DNA of 37,219 bases from Bacteroidota bacterium. GTDB taxonomy: Bacteria; Bacteroidota; Bacteroidia; 2-12-FULL-35-15. Numbering within the stretch: the first letter of the stretch is position 1; each line of letters opens with the position of its first letter. The stretch covers positions 1 to 37,219 of the forward strand of contig JANYDQ010000245.1 in NCBI GenBank assembly GCA_025363555.1, written 5' to 3'. The position numbers were made by a program, and so were the translations under genes. The notes beneath the pieces are model-generated. The model searched no databases and had not been told where the DNA came from. It saw only the letters and a program-made list of their open reading frames with translations. Below are positions 6,715 to 15,463 of this stretch, in pieces.

Positions 6715-9381
6715 ATGAAAATAGGAAGAGTTTATAGCTGGAAAAAAGTGGTTGCGCAACTTTTATTGTTGGTGGTGCCTGCTGTTGTTTTTTTCTTTTA
6801 TCTGCTGTGGGATGTAAACCGTTTTTATACCATTTTGCAAAACGATTGGGTAAAACAAGGTTGTTATTTTACAACCGGGATAGTGGTTGCCAATGTGTTT
6901 TATTCGTGGCGGTTTCGTTTTGTGAGCACTGCAGGCGTTTTGTTTTTATTTTATTATGCCATATATAAATACATAGGAAGCATTTCTGTGGGCGAGTTCG
7001 ATTCGTTTTATTTATCTGTTCAGTTTATTGTTTTTACATTTCTTTTTTCGTTGGGTTGGCTTGCTGGCTTTGGTTTTAGCCGAAGCCGGTATTTTACAAT
7101 ATTCTGGAGTGTATTGTTGCTGGTCATAGAGATAGTGGTGGTGAGTAAAACTGCCGATGTAAAAATAAATGTATTGATATCTGCCTTTGCTCCTGTGCTT
7201 GCGTATTCGTTTTATACTATTTATACGGCAGAGTTAATAAGGAACATGAACGAGGAAGAAACGAGGTTTGGCTGGTTTATTACCAAACGAATAACTGGTT
7301 TTTTACTGGTGTTGCTGGTTATGTTTTTAGTGGTATTTACTGTTTTTAAAAATGATTTTAAAGCAATAGAAAAGGAATGGGGAAACGCACAAGCCAATTA
7401 TAACAAGGGAGATGGGAAGAGTGAGAACATGAACCAGCAGGATAAAGATGGTGGCATTAGCAATAAAGACCAAACTAAATTGTCAGGCTCTTTGAGTAAA
7501 GACAAGCAACTGGTGTTTGTAGCAAAGCTCGATAATTATTTTGATGATGGCAAAACTCCCAACCCGTTATACTTTACTTCCTGCTATTACACCAAGTTTG
7601 ATACCCTTACACAAACTTTTGAGCGCGACAGCGTGATGCCTTATAACGATTTGTTTGAACCCGACCCATCGCGAATACCTTTGTATTTTTCCAAATGGGA
7701 TTCTACTGTTATTAAAAATACGTTTGCAACCAAAAACAGGAAAGTAGTAACTGCAGATATATACAAAGTATTGCTTTCTGCCAATAGGTATTTAGCGCCT
7801 TCCACAGCATTTTTCTGCCAGCCTATGAGTGTTCCGAAAGAATACAAGGAGCAATACAAAAGCACTTACCGCGCAAAGATGTGGGTAAGCGACCTGAACA
7901 GTGCTTACTTTATTTATAACCCTGCGGGAAATAAGATGCTGGAACAATTTCAAAATGTTCGTTTTAATAAATTGAGAGAGGTAAAAAAGATAACAGGTCC
8001 TGACAAACAATTTATGGATTACTATACTTACATGCCTCTCAATGATGAGTATAAAAAGATAACAGCCCTGGCAAAACAAATTACAAAAGATGCTGCTACA
8101 CCTATTGACAAGATGATTGCAATAAGGGATTATTTTTTGAGCAAAGATGAGTTTAAACAACCGCTGTTTAAATATTCTGACAACCCCGGAATACCCGGTA
8201 TGCCAAGCGCAAACAAACTAACGTATTTTTTATTTGAAAATAAAAAAGGCTATTGTGCCTATTATGCAGGTGCTACTTTGTTTATGCTTCGTTCGCTGGG
8301 CATACCAAGTAGGGTGGCAGCAGGATATTTAACTGTGGACAGGAGCAGTAAAAACCCGGGATGGTATTGGTTTTATGCCAACCAGGCACATGCCTGGACC
8401 CAGGTATATTTCCAGGGCTATGGCTGGATAGATTTTGATACCACAGTGCCAGATATGAATACCCACCAGGCATCGCAGCCCGATGGTACTCCGCCAACCA
8501 ATATGCCGCAAACTTATTTGGTGGCAGATGGAGAGGTAACAGAACTGGATACTGTTAAGAAACAAATTAAAATGATGGTAGAAAAATTATTGTATCATGA
8601 TAAAGATTATGATACTAAAATGGTAAAAGAAATGACAATAGATGTTTCAATGGCAACTATAACAGCCGATACAGGGGCAGTGAAATTAAGTGCAATACAA
8701 AAAGGAAATCACATTACTGCTGTTTCGTATGCCGAAGCATTGAAAAATAATGTTGCAACAGCAAAAGATAGCCTGGGTTCAATTATCACTAAACTTCCGC
8801 TTCCTGTTCCAATAGATGAAATAAAAGTGATGTCGAAAGAAGAATTAAAAAAACTAAAAAAGAAAACAAAAGAACAGGCAAGTGAGCCAGTTGACTGGAT
8901 AAAAATAGGATGGATTATTTTATTGATTATTTCTGCATGTGTCATTTTGCTGTTTTTATCTCCATGGATTACCTGGCAATACTTAAACGCAAAGGCAAAA
9001 CGAATGAACGAACAGAAAGCATATAATAGTTATCGCGCTTCGTTGTATTATCTTAACCAGTTAGGATATTCAAGGGATAGTAAAGGTCCGCAGGAATATT
9101 CATATTTAATAGATGCGAAGTTTAATACCCCTGTCAGGGTTTTAAGCTCTGACAAGGGTAATGATAAAAACTTGCATTACGTTAGTTTTTATTCATTCAG
9201 TAATTTATACCAGAAAGTAAAATACGGCTCACTTCCTTTAACAGAAACCGAACAAAAAATGGTAAATGAATTTTATAAACCTTTTATTAAACAAGTAAGA
9301 AGTAAAACAAAATTGAAAACACGGTTCAGCAAATTTTTAAACATTTATAATACTATTCATTATTTTACACAACCTAAATAA
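6715..9381 (+). CDS. TgpA-like membrane transglutaminase-domain protein
   Basis: An 888-residue membrane protein. About seven hydrophobic segments lie in residues 14-213. A soluble region follows, then a transglutaminase-like core: Cys514 in GYCAYYAG, His559 in QAHAWTQ, and the acid in WIDFDTT (Asp575). A last membrane segment is near 729-750, followed by a basic cytoplasmic tail of about 140 residues. This layout matches the TgpA/DUF3488 type, often found beside MoxR ATPases. The active site could act as a cysteine peptidase or a cross-linking enzyme on periplasmic or surface targets. ATG 6715 is chosen because a -7 box ends 18 bases upstream. Residues 805-815 are encoded by a palindromic insertion (9127-9159). 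The MoxR gene follows after 8 bases. Confidence 0.85.
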   Translation: MKIGRVYSWKKVVAQLLLLVVPAVVFFFYLLWDVNRFYTILQNDWVKQGCYFTTGIVVANVFYSWRFRFVSTAGVLFLFYYAIYKYIGSISVGEFDSFYLSVQFIVFTFLFSLGWLAGFGFSRSRYFTIFWSVLLLVIEIVVVSKTADVKINVLISAFAPVLAYSFYTIYTAELIRNMNEEETRFGWFITKRITGFLLVLLVMFLVVFTVFKNDFKAIEKEWGNAQANYNKGDGKSENMNQQDKDGGISNKDQTKLSGSLSKDKQLVFVAKLDNYFDDGKTPNPLYFTSCYYTKFDTLTQTFERDSVMPYNDLFEPDPSRIPLYFSKWDSTVIKNTFATKNRKVVTADIYKVLLSANRYLAPSTAFFCQPMSVPKEYKEQYKSTYRAKMWVSDLNSAYFIYNPAGNKMLEQFQNVRFNKLREVKKITGPDKQFMDYYTYMPLNDEYKKITALAKQITKDAATPIDKMIAIRDYFLSKDEFKQPLFKYSDNPGIPGMPSANKLTYFLFENKKGYCAYYAGATLFMLRSLGIPSRVAAGYLTVDRSSKNPGWYWFYANQAHAWTQVYFQGYGWIDFDTTVPDMNTHQASQPDGTPPTNMPQTYLVADGEVTELDTVKKQIKMMVEKLLYHDKDYDTKMVKEMTIDVSMATITADTGAVKLSAIQKGNHITAVSYAEALKNNVATAKDSLGSIITKLPLPVPIDEIKVMSKEELKKLKKKTKEQASEPVDWIKIGWIILLIISACVILLFLSPWITWQYLNAKAKRMNEQKAYNSYRASLYYLNQLGYSRDSKGPQEYSYLIDAKFNTPVRVLSSDKGNDKNLHYVSFYSFSNLYQKVKYGSLPLTETEQKMVNEFYKPFIKQVRSKTKLKTRFSKFLNIYNTIHYFTQPK
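9127..9159. repeat. Palindromic element inside the transglutaminase gene
   Basis: ACCCCTGTCAG (9127-9137) pairs with CTGACAAGGGT (9149-9159) with one mismatch. The stem continues inward through G-U and G-C pairs to a 3-base loop, giving about 15 pairs in RNA. The CTGTCAGGGTT-type core resembles palindromic repeats dispersed in Bacteroidota genomes. Here it is read in frame as TPVRVLSSDKG (residues 805-815), between SYLIDAKFN and NLHYVSFYSF, which would join naturally without it. Confidence 0.55.
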
Positions 9382-9389
9382 AATTAATT

Positions 9390-10403
9390 ATGGAAGAACA
9401 AAATGTACAACTGGAACAAACATTAGGCAACATACAAAAACTCGTTGATAATGTAGAAACCGTTATTCGCGGCAAAAGAATGCAGATACAATATGTGTTA
9501 ACTGCTCTTTTAGCAAAAGGACATATCCTGATGGAAGACAATCCTGGAACGGGTAAAACAGTGATGGCAAAAACACTTGCAAAAAGTATAGCAGGCGAAA
9601 AAGGTGGAGAAGCAAGTTTTAAACGCATCCAGTTTACTCCCGATTTATTGCCCATGGATTTAATCGGTTCGCATATTTTTGATGATGTGAAAAAAGAATT
9701 TGTTTTTAAAAAAGGACCCCTGTTTTGTAACTTATTATTGGCAGACGAAATTAACCGCGCTTCGCCAAAGGTGCAGTCAGCATTGCTGGAATGTATGGCA
9801 GAACAACAGATAACAATGGGCGAAACAACGTATCCATTGGAGAAATTGTTCTTTACCATTGCTACTCAAAACCCTGTGGAGATGGAAGGAACTTATCCCC
9901 TGCCCGCAGCGCAACTGGATAGATTTTTTATTAAGATTTATTTTGGTTATGTGGATGAGGAAACGGAATTGAACATCTATAAAGATTACTTAGGTATTCA
10001 AAATAACCTTGATACGATTAAACAAGTATTGAGTATGAAAGAAATTTTATTTTTACAGGAGCAAACTGAAAAAGTTTTTATTCATGATGAAATAATAACC
10101 GGGGTTAGAAATATAGTGAGAGATACCCGGAAACATCCCGATATTGTGTTAGGCGCATCCACCCGAAGCGGTATTACTTTCCTGAAATGTTTAAAAGCAT
10201 TTGCCCTGGTAAATGGAAGAACATTTGTTACGGAAGATGATTTGAATCAATTAACCTCTGCTGTGCTCGACCATAGAATGATATTCAGAAATAAAGAAGC
10301 TAAACAAAAGGCATTGTCGTCCATTCTTTCGAAAGAACTGGATAGGTTGAGCAAATTAAAAATTACTACCAATGCAAATACCTATAATCAAGGTCTGTTG
10401 TAA
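9390..10403 (+). CDS. MoxR-family AAA+ ATPase
   Basis: A 337-residue AAA+ ATPase of the MoxR family, chaperone-like ATPases that help activate or assemble partner proteins. Walker A is NPGTGKT (residues 51-57), Walker B is LLLADEINRA (Asp119, Glu120), and the family motif TQNPVEMEGTYPLPAAQLDRF follows, together with the C-terminal lid. It starts 8 bases after the transglutaminase stop, and the TPR gene begins 3 bases after its own stop, so these are one operon. The usual DUF58 partner gene is not present; the neighbours are TgpA-like, TPR and hydrolase genes. The client protein is therefore unclear. Confidence 0.93.
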   Translation: MEEQNVQLEQTLGNIQKLVDNVETVIRGKRMQIQYVLTALLAKGHILMEDNPGTGKTVMAKTLAKSIAGEKGGEASFKRIQFTPDLLPMDLIGSHIFDDVKKEFVFKKGPLFCNLLLADEINRASPKVQSALLECMAEQQITMGETTYPLEKLFFTIATQNPVEMEGTYPLPAAQLDRFFIKIYFGYVDEETELNIYKDYLGIQNNLDTIKQVLSMKEILFLQEQTEKVFIHDEIITGVRNIVRDTRKHPDIVLGASTRSGITFLKCLKAFALVNGRTFVTEDDLNQLTSAVLDHRMIFRNKEAKQKALSSILSKELDRLSKLKITTNANTYNQGLL

Positions 10404-10406
10404 ATA

Positions 10407-12440
10407 ATGAAAAGATTATTCATTTTTATTCTCTTACTTTCAATTTGTTTTGCAAGTGCGTATGCGCAAAAGAATTTTGCACAACGATATGAAATAGATG
10501 CAAAACGAATTGGAGTTGCGCCATTTGATAAAGATGCCTTGCCCAGGAGTCGCGAATTCATTCGCCTGGACAGCACTTATTATGTAGGGTGGATGTATGA
10601 AGGCATTTATAAATATGAAAGAAGTTCGGATTATTTAGGATATAAAAGTGCAATAGCTCCGTTGCAAAAAGCATTTAATTTGCTGAATAAAGATTTTGGA
10701 AAAAACTTTAAAAAACTATTTTCTTCTCCTCAGGTATATATGGATAACCAAAGCAGGTTAAGTGATTTATTTGAAATAGAAAACTCCTTACAACTGTGTT
10801 ATAATAACATCGAAATGCCCGATTCCACTATGTCCTTGCTGGATAAAATAGATAATTATCATTTGCAGAAAGACTTCTTTGGAACCTGTACCGAAAGGGC
10901 ATGGCTGTTTCACCGGAATAGGTTTTTTATTTCAGACAAATATGATTTTCTTAAAAACTCCATAGATGAAAATGAAAAAATGGCTATCCACTGGTGTTAC
11001 AACGGATTTGAAAAGATTCAAAAAAACCAGGCGATAAATGATTTTTGGTTTGGACCACGTCAAAGCGAAGATGACCGGATGATGATCTACCACAATCTTG
11101 CTATCTTACATGCCTATAAACAAAACTACGACAGCGCAGAATTTTATTATAAAAAACTAGAAGCCGGAAATAGAATTTCATGGGGAAACTATGCCGAGTT
11201 GCAAATGGAAATAGGGAATTTTGATAAAGGTATGCAGTATTTCAACAAAAGACAATTGTACAGAGAACATGGCTTGGATGAGAAATATTATTATGTTCCC
11301 ATTTTATTTGTTTTTAGTGGTAAAACTAAAGAAGCTATCAGGATGGAGAATAAGAAAATTGCAGAAAGCGGTTCCACTCCCGGCTTTGGTTGGTATTCCA
11401 TTGCTTTAGCAAGAAGTTATTTGTATGACGGGCAACTGGACAGTTGTGAATTTTATTTAACTAAAGCAGCTAATTTTAAAGAACTTCATATTGGTACCAC
11501 ACTTACCCAATCGCAATATGAATTTACCATCAACCTTCTCAAAGTACAACTGGTGGATAAAAAAGCCGAACAGGTTAAGTTTCTGAATAGAGGCTGGTGG
11601 TATTCGTTTACTGATTTATATAACTTCATTGCTTTGAAAATAGAAAAATATCTCAATGTATATGTTGTGGTGAATGAAATGGCTAATAACCCGGAGCGTA
11701 AAAGAATTGTGTATGATTTATTCTGTAACGAATCTACTGTTTCGTTTGATGAAAGTATGTTTTTATTAAAAGATTTCAGCAATTCTTTTTTTCAAAACAA
11801 ATATGAAGAATATCAACAGAAAGATAAACGAAAAAAAATTCAACGCTATTTCAAATTGTTTTGTGCCAAATTGAAATATGAAAACGGTGATAAGAAAGAA
11901 GCAGCCGTTATGGGTGAGAATCTATTGAAACCACCTGTTTCTTTATCAACAACTAATAGCGAGGATTTAACTAACGAAAACATGGCTGATACTGCCACTG
12001 AAAAATTGTTCTATGCTCGGGTTTATGAAATGCTTGCCAAAAGTTATGACAAAGAAGACAATCAAAAATGTATTTTAGCGCGAAATAATTATTTCGATAC
12101 ATACCCTCAATTAGTTCCTTTTAGCGGTGTTACAATGCAAATGAATCTTTCTGTTTCCGGAGAAAGTGATGACATTATTACTAATGTGATTAAGGATTTA
12201 AAAAGCAGCAATATTGAATGGACGAAAGAAACGGACCCCAATTCCCCTTTTGTAAAAATTACTTTTAGTAAAAAAGGAAAATTGTATGAAGCAATAATTT
12301 ATGTAAAAAGTGCAAGCGGTAAAACTATTGTTAATAATGAACAACTGATATTTAAAAATGCCTTTGGCACAGGTAAGGAAATTGCATTACGATTATTTGG
12401 CAAAGGAGGTGTGGTGGAATATGATGGAGTAAAGAATTAA
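10407..12440 (+). CDS. Secreted TPR-like protein of unknown function
   Basis: A 677-residue protein with a clear signal peptide (cleavage near AYA-QKNF). The mature part is mostly helical, with repeated pairs of helices of the TPR type, clearest at about residues 225-345 (for example LAILHAYKQNYDSAEFYYKKL and IALARSYLYDGQLDSCEFYL). Aromatic residues are frequent. A separate C-terminal domain of about 110 residues is predicted beta/alpha (from about SGESDDIITNVI to the end). No enzyme motif is visible. It lies 3 bases after moxR, so it is translated from the same mRNA and may be a periplasmic partner of the transglutaminase/MoxR pair. That link is inference from position. Confidence 0.75.
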   Translation: MKRLFIFILLLSICFASAYAQKNFAQRYEIDAKRIGVAPFDKDALPRSREFIRLDSTYYVGWMYEGIYKYERSSDYLGYKSAIAPLQKAFNLLNKDFGKNFKKLFSSPQVYMDNQSRLSDLFEIENSLQLCYNNIEMPDSTMSLLDKIDNYHLQKDFFGTCTERAWLFHRNRFFISDKYDFLKNSIDENEKMAIHWCYNGFEKIQKNQAINDFWFGPRQSEDDRMMIYHNLAILHAYKQNYDSAEFYYKKLEAGNRISWGNYAELQMEIGNFDKGMQYFNKRQLYREHGLDEKYYYVPILFVFSGKTKEAIRMENKKIAESGSTPGFGWYSIALARSYLYDGQLDSCEFYLTKAANFKELHIGTTLTQSQYEFTINLLKVQLVDKKAEQVKFLNRGWWYSFTDLYNFIALKIEKYLNVYVVVNEMANNPERKRIVYDLFCNESTVSFDESMFLLKDFSNSFFQNKYEEYQQKDKRKKIQRYFKLFCAKLKYENGDKKEAAVMGENLLKPPVSLSTTNSEDLTNENMADTATEKLFYARVYEMLAKSYDKEDNQKCILARNNYFDTYPQLVPFSGVTMQMNLSVSGESDDIITNVIKDLKSSNIEWTKETDPNSPFVKITFSKKGKLYEAIIYVKSASGKTIVNNEQLIFKNAFGTGKEIALRLFGKGGVVEYDGVKN

Positions 12441-12458
12441 GTAAAAAAAAAATATATT

Positions 12459-14351
12459 ATGAAAAAATTTATAACGATATTATTAGCTACACTTTTAACC
12501 GATTATCTCTTTGCCCAGGTAAATACAGGTTCAGCATCAACTGATGTAAATCAGGATTCTGTTTGGATAGTAAATAACTACTTTAAAATGGAGCGAATGG
12601 TGGAGATGCGGGATGGAATAAAACTTTTTACTTCAATTTATATACCCAGGGATTCATCAGTAAAGCATCCCGTTATGCTTACCAGAACTCCATACTCATG
12701 CGCCCCTTATGGAGAAGATAAGTTCAGGAATGTATGGAGCAGAAATACTAAAATTTATTTCAAAGAAAAATACATTGTTGTTACACAAGATGTTCGGGGG
12801 CGATATATGAGTGAAGGAGTGTATGAAGATATTCGACCTTACATAGATAATAAAAAAACTAAAAATGATGTAGATGAAGCCAGTGATACCTATGACGCGA
12901 TTGACTGGATGGTAAAACATATTCCAACAAATAATGGAAATGTAGGTGTTAGTGGAATTTCTTACCCTGGCTTTTATTCAACTATGGCAGCTTTATGCGG
13001 GCATCCAGCGTTGAAAGCAGTAAGTCCGCAGGCACCAGTTACAGATTGGTTTATTGGTGATGATGTGCATCATAAGGGTGCTTTTTTTATGATGGACGAT
13101 TTCGGATTTGATTATGTATTTGGCAAACCACGGTCTAAACCTACAACTGATTATGGAAAAGGAGTTGACTTTAAATCTGATGATAATTATGATTTTTTCC
13201 TTCGCCAGGGAACGCTTAAAAACCTCACCAAACATTATATGGGAGATTCGATTAAATTCTGGAACGAGGAAATGAATCATCCGAACTATGATGAATTTTG
13301 GAAAGCACACACAATAACCTCTCATTTATTTAATGTTAAACCTGCCATACTTATTACCGGGGGATTATTTGATGCAGAAGATGTTTGGGGTACATGGAAC
13401 ACTTATAAAACAATAGAAAAACAAAGTCCGGCTACAAATAATAAAATATGTGTAGGTCCCTGGTATCATGGCGGATGGGCAAAATCTGACGGAAGTCATT
13501 TGGGAAATGTACAATTTGGAAAAGGTAATTCGGATTATTATTATAAGAATGTGGAGATGCCATTTTTTAATTATTATTTAAAGGGCGAAGAAGATTTAAA
13601 AAATTTAACAGAAGCAACTGTGTTTATTTCTGGAGAAAATAAATGGCATCAGTTTGAAGAATGGCCCCCGAAGAATGTTGAATCAAAACCTATTTATTTG
13701 AATGATAACGGGGGATTGACTTTTTCAAAACCAACTTCAACAAAAAGTTTTTCAGAATATGTAAGCGACCCTTCCAAACCTGTTCCATATACAGAAGAAG
13801 TTCACCTTAATCGCACCAGGGAATACATGACAGATGACCAACGATTTGCTTCAAGGAGACCTGATGTAATAGAGTTCAAAACGGATACATTAACAAATGA
13901 GATAACACTGACAGGACCTGTAATTGCTGATTTGATGGTTAGTATTTCTACAACCGATGCTGATTTTGTGGTGAAACTCATAGATGTTTTTCCGGATAAT
14001 TTCAAATATGGCAAAGATGATTTGTATCCTATGGGTGGTTATGAAATGCTGGTTCGTGGAGAAATAATGAGAGGAAAGTTCAGAAACAGTTTTGAAAAAC
14101 CCGAAGCATTTACACCTGGTAAAGTAACGGAGGTTAAATTTGAATTGCCCGATGTGGCTCACACTTTCAAAAAAGGACATCGTATAATGATTGAGATTCA
14201 AAGCAGTTGGTTTCCTTTGGTGGACAGAAATCCGCAACAATTTTTAGACATCTACCATTGTGATGAAAAGGATTTTATTACATCAGCTATTCATATTTAT
14301 CACGATTCGCAAAATACTTCTTCTGTTTTATTACCGATATTAAATAAGTGA
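12459..14351 (+). CDS. Secreted CocE/NonD (X-Pro dipeptidyl-peptidase S15-like) hydrolase
   Basis: A 630-residue serine hydrolase with a signal peptide (MKKFITILLATLLTDYLFAQ). The nucleophile lies in GISYPG (Ser168). The acid is in GGLFDAED (Asp305 or Asp308) and the histidine in GPWYHGGW (His337), in the spacing of the CocE/S15 family. The C-terminal 200 residues form the jelly-roll domain of the family (HRIMIEIQSSWFPLVDRNPQ near its end). Members cleave X-Pro dipeptides, acylated antibiotics or esters; the substrate here is not determined. It begins 18 bases after the TPR gene and is probably the last gene of the operon. Confidence 0.87.
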   Translation: MKKFITILLATLLTDYLFAQVNTGSASTDVNQDSVWIVNNYFKMERMVEMRDGIKLFTSIYIPRDSSVKHPVMLTRTPYSCAPYGEDKFRNVWSRNTKIYFKEKYIVVTQDVRGRYMSEGVYEDIRPYIDNKKTKNDVDEASDTYDAIDWMVKHIPTNNGNVGVSGISYPGFYSTMAALCGHPALKAVSPQAPVTDWFIGDDVHHKGAFFMMDDFGFDYVFGKPRSKPTTDYGKGVDFKSDDNYDFFLRQGTLKNLTKHYMGDSIKFWNEEMNHPNYDEFWKAHTITSHLFNVKPAILITGGLFDAEDVWGTWNTYKTIEKQSPATNNKICVGPWYHGGWAKSDGSHLGNVQFGKGNSDYYYKNVEMPFFNYYLKGEEDLKNLTEATVFISGENKWHQFEEWPPKNVESKPIYLNDNGGLTFSKPTSTKSFSEYVSDPSKPVPYTEEVHLNRTREYMTDDQRFASRRPDVIEFKTDTLTNEITLTGPVIADLMVSISTTDADFVVKLIDVFPDNFKYGKDDLYPMGGYEMLVRGEIMRGKFRNSFEKPEAFTPGKVTEVKFELPDVAHTFKKGHRIMIEIQSSWFPLVDRNPQQFLDIYHCDEKDFITSAIHIYHDSQNTSSVLLPILNK

Positions 14352-14473
14352 AGTTGATTTAATCGCATGATTTTATACTTCTAACTCAATTGTTGATTTG
14401 TATGTCCTAAACATTTGTTTTTGTGTGTATAAATTTATTCTTTTGCAGAGATTTTAAAACAAAAAAGTAATTT

Positions 14474-14584
14474 ATGAATAGCTACGAAGAAAGGAACGCC
14501 AAAGGAAGAAAATTTATGTACATACTAACTATCATGTTTATGTTGTGTTTCTTTTTATTTCTAATGTTTAACCTCGTGAAATAA
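14474..14584 (+). CDS. Candidate 36-residue membrane microprotein
   Basis: A short frame, ATG 14474 to TAA 14584, coding for a protein with a charged head (MNSYEERNAKGRKF) and a single hydrophobic helix (MYILTIMFMLCFFLFLMFNL, then VK). A clean charged-head-plus-one-helix design in this gap of 323 bases is more than expected by chance. Upstream, TATTCTTTTG with a TTTG about 20 bases before it looks like a slightly imperfect promoter. I know no family for it. It may be an independent small membrane protein; conservation is the test. The rest of the gap shows only a small dyad, TATCAAA/TTTGATA at 14629-14649. Confidence 0.45.
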   Translation: MNSYEERNAKGRKFMYILTIMFMLCFFLFLMFNLVK

Positions 14585-14674
14585 AACTTCCATACAAAAG
14601 GTTGGCATTTTAAAAAAAGTATTACTTTTATCAAAGATTTATTTTGATAGAAACAATTCTTAATCCACAAAAAA

Positions 14675-15094
14675 ATGAGCCAATCAAATTTCAATAAACA
14701 TTTTGGAATTATAATTATTATGATTCTTATTTTCAGTAGTAATACTAAACTATCCTTTGGTCAAACAAAGCAGGAGCGTCAATTTTCTTTTTGCTATCAA
14801 ACAAGTGATACTATCCAGGTGACCGATTTGGAAAGCTGTGTGGAACTTGTTCCTTCTGACAAAAATTTAAAAGTGAAGTCGTATGTAGTGATGATTCGCC
14901 TGGGCGATGTATTCCAGGAATTTGACCCCAACAAGGGTGCTTACCTTGTACCCGGGATAACGGATGAGATTGTGAAACAAAAAAAGAAAGTGAAATATAT
15001 TCAGATTAGAGATATTATTTGCACCGAAGGAAAAAGTAAGGAAGAAAAGAAATTCAGAGAATTCAGAATATATGTAAAACAACCCGTACAGTAA
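14675..15094 (+). CDS. Small secreted protein, GldM C-terminal-like
   Basis: A 139-residue protein with an N-terminal hydrophobic signal (residues 10-29, cleavage near SFG-QTKQ). The mature part has a short Cys-containing segment, then a domain with the pattern LKVKSYVVMIRLGD, KGAYLVPGITDEIVKQKKKVKY, IQIRDIICTEG and FREFRIYVK. This order of strand, helix and strand resembles the C-terminal domain of the gliding/secretion protein GldM (PorM), where 'VxSFxV', 'lixxlkxGxKvyfedIka' and 'Ixfkv' occur. I judge it a likely stand-alone relative, not GldM itself, since the membrane helix and other domains are missing. The next gene starts 18 bases on. Confidence 0.6.
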   Translation: MSQSNFNKHFGIIIIMILIFSSNTKLSFGQTKQERQFSFCYQTSDTIQVTDLESCVELVPSDKNLKVKSYVVMIRLGDVFQEFDPNKGAYLVPGITDEIVKQKKKVKYIQIRDIICTEGKSKEEKKFREFRIYVKQPVQ

Positions 15095-15111
15095 TTCGGA
15101 ATTGAATTACT
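15090..15111 (+). promoter_or_regulatory. Intercistronic hairpin
   Basis: AGTAATTC (15090-15097) and GAATTACT (15104-15111) form a perfect 8-bp stem with a 6-base loop. It covers the stop codon of the preceding gene and ends one base before the ATG at 15113. In mRNA it would hide the start region of the next gene until ribosomes reading the first gene open it, which suggests translational coupling. Confidence 0.35.
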
Positions 15112-15112
15112 A

Positions 15113-15463
15113 ATGAAAAAAATACGTCATTTCGAAAATCTTCACATCCCCTTATGGCTGATGAAAGATACCTGCTGGATGTTTCAATGGAAACTTTTAG
15201 GAATTACTATGATAGTCCCCACAATAACTGTTGCAATTATTATTGCTGTTCAATCATGGAAAGAAAGAGACGATGAGTTTTGGATTAACCTTGCCATTTG
15301 CTTTTGGATAGCAGCTAACTCTTATTGGATGATTACTGAATTCTTTCATCACGAAGAAATAAAAAATTATGCAGGAATACCTTTTGTAGCGGGAATGTTG
15401 TGCGTTGCTTGTTTTTATGTCAAGCGATTATTCGGGAAGTCGGACAAGAATATTCTTGATTAA
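15113..15463 (+). CDS. Small membrane protein of unknown function, 116 aa
   Basis: A 116-residue protein with three hydrophobic segments, at about residues 28-46, 56-73 and 86-104, and an N-terminal soluble stretch with His and Trp residues. Tryptophans cluster around the second segment, including WINLAICFWIAANSYWMITEFF. No named family is recognised. It follows the GldM-like gene by 18 bases and is probably in the same operon. Its stop codon overlaps the stop of ribH on the other strand by 4 bases. Confidence 0.7.
   Translation: MKKIRHFENLHIPLWLMKDTCWMFQWKLLGITMIVPTITVAIIIAVQSWKERDDEFWINLAICFWIAANSYWMITEFFHHEEIKNYAGIPFVAGMLCVACFYVKRLFGKSDKNILD

Noticed and set aside
6492-6737. 81-residue plus-strand frame before the transglutaminase gene
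   Set aside because: It overlaps the M23 start, both promoters and the transglutaminase start on another frame, and has no recognisable content.
9374-9859. 161-residue minus-strand frame opposite MoxR
   Set aside because: Shadow of the well-supported MoxR gene; no independent coding signal.
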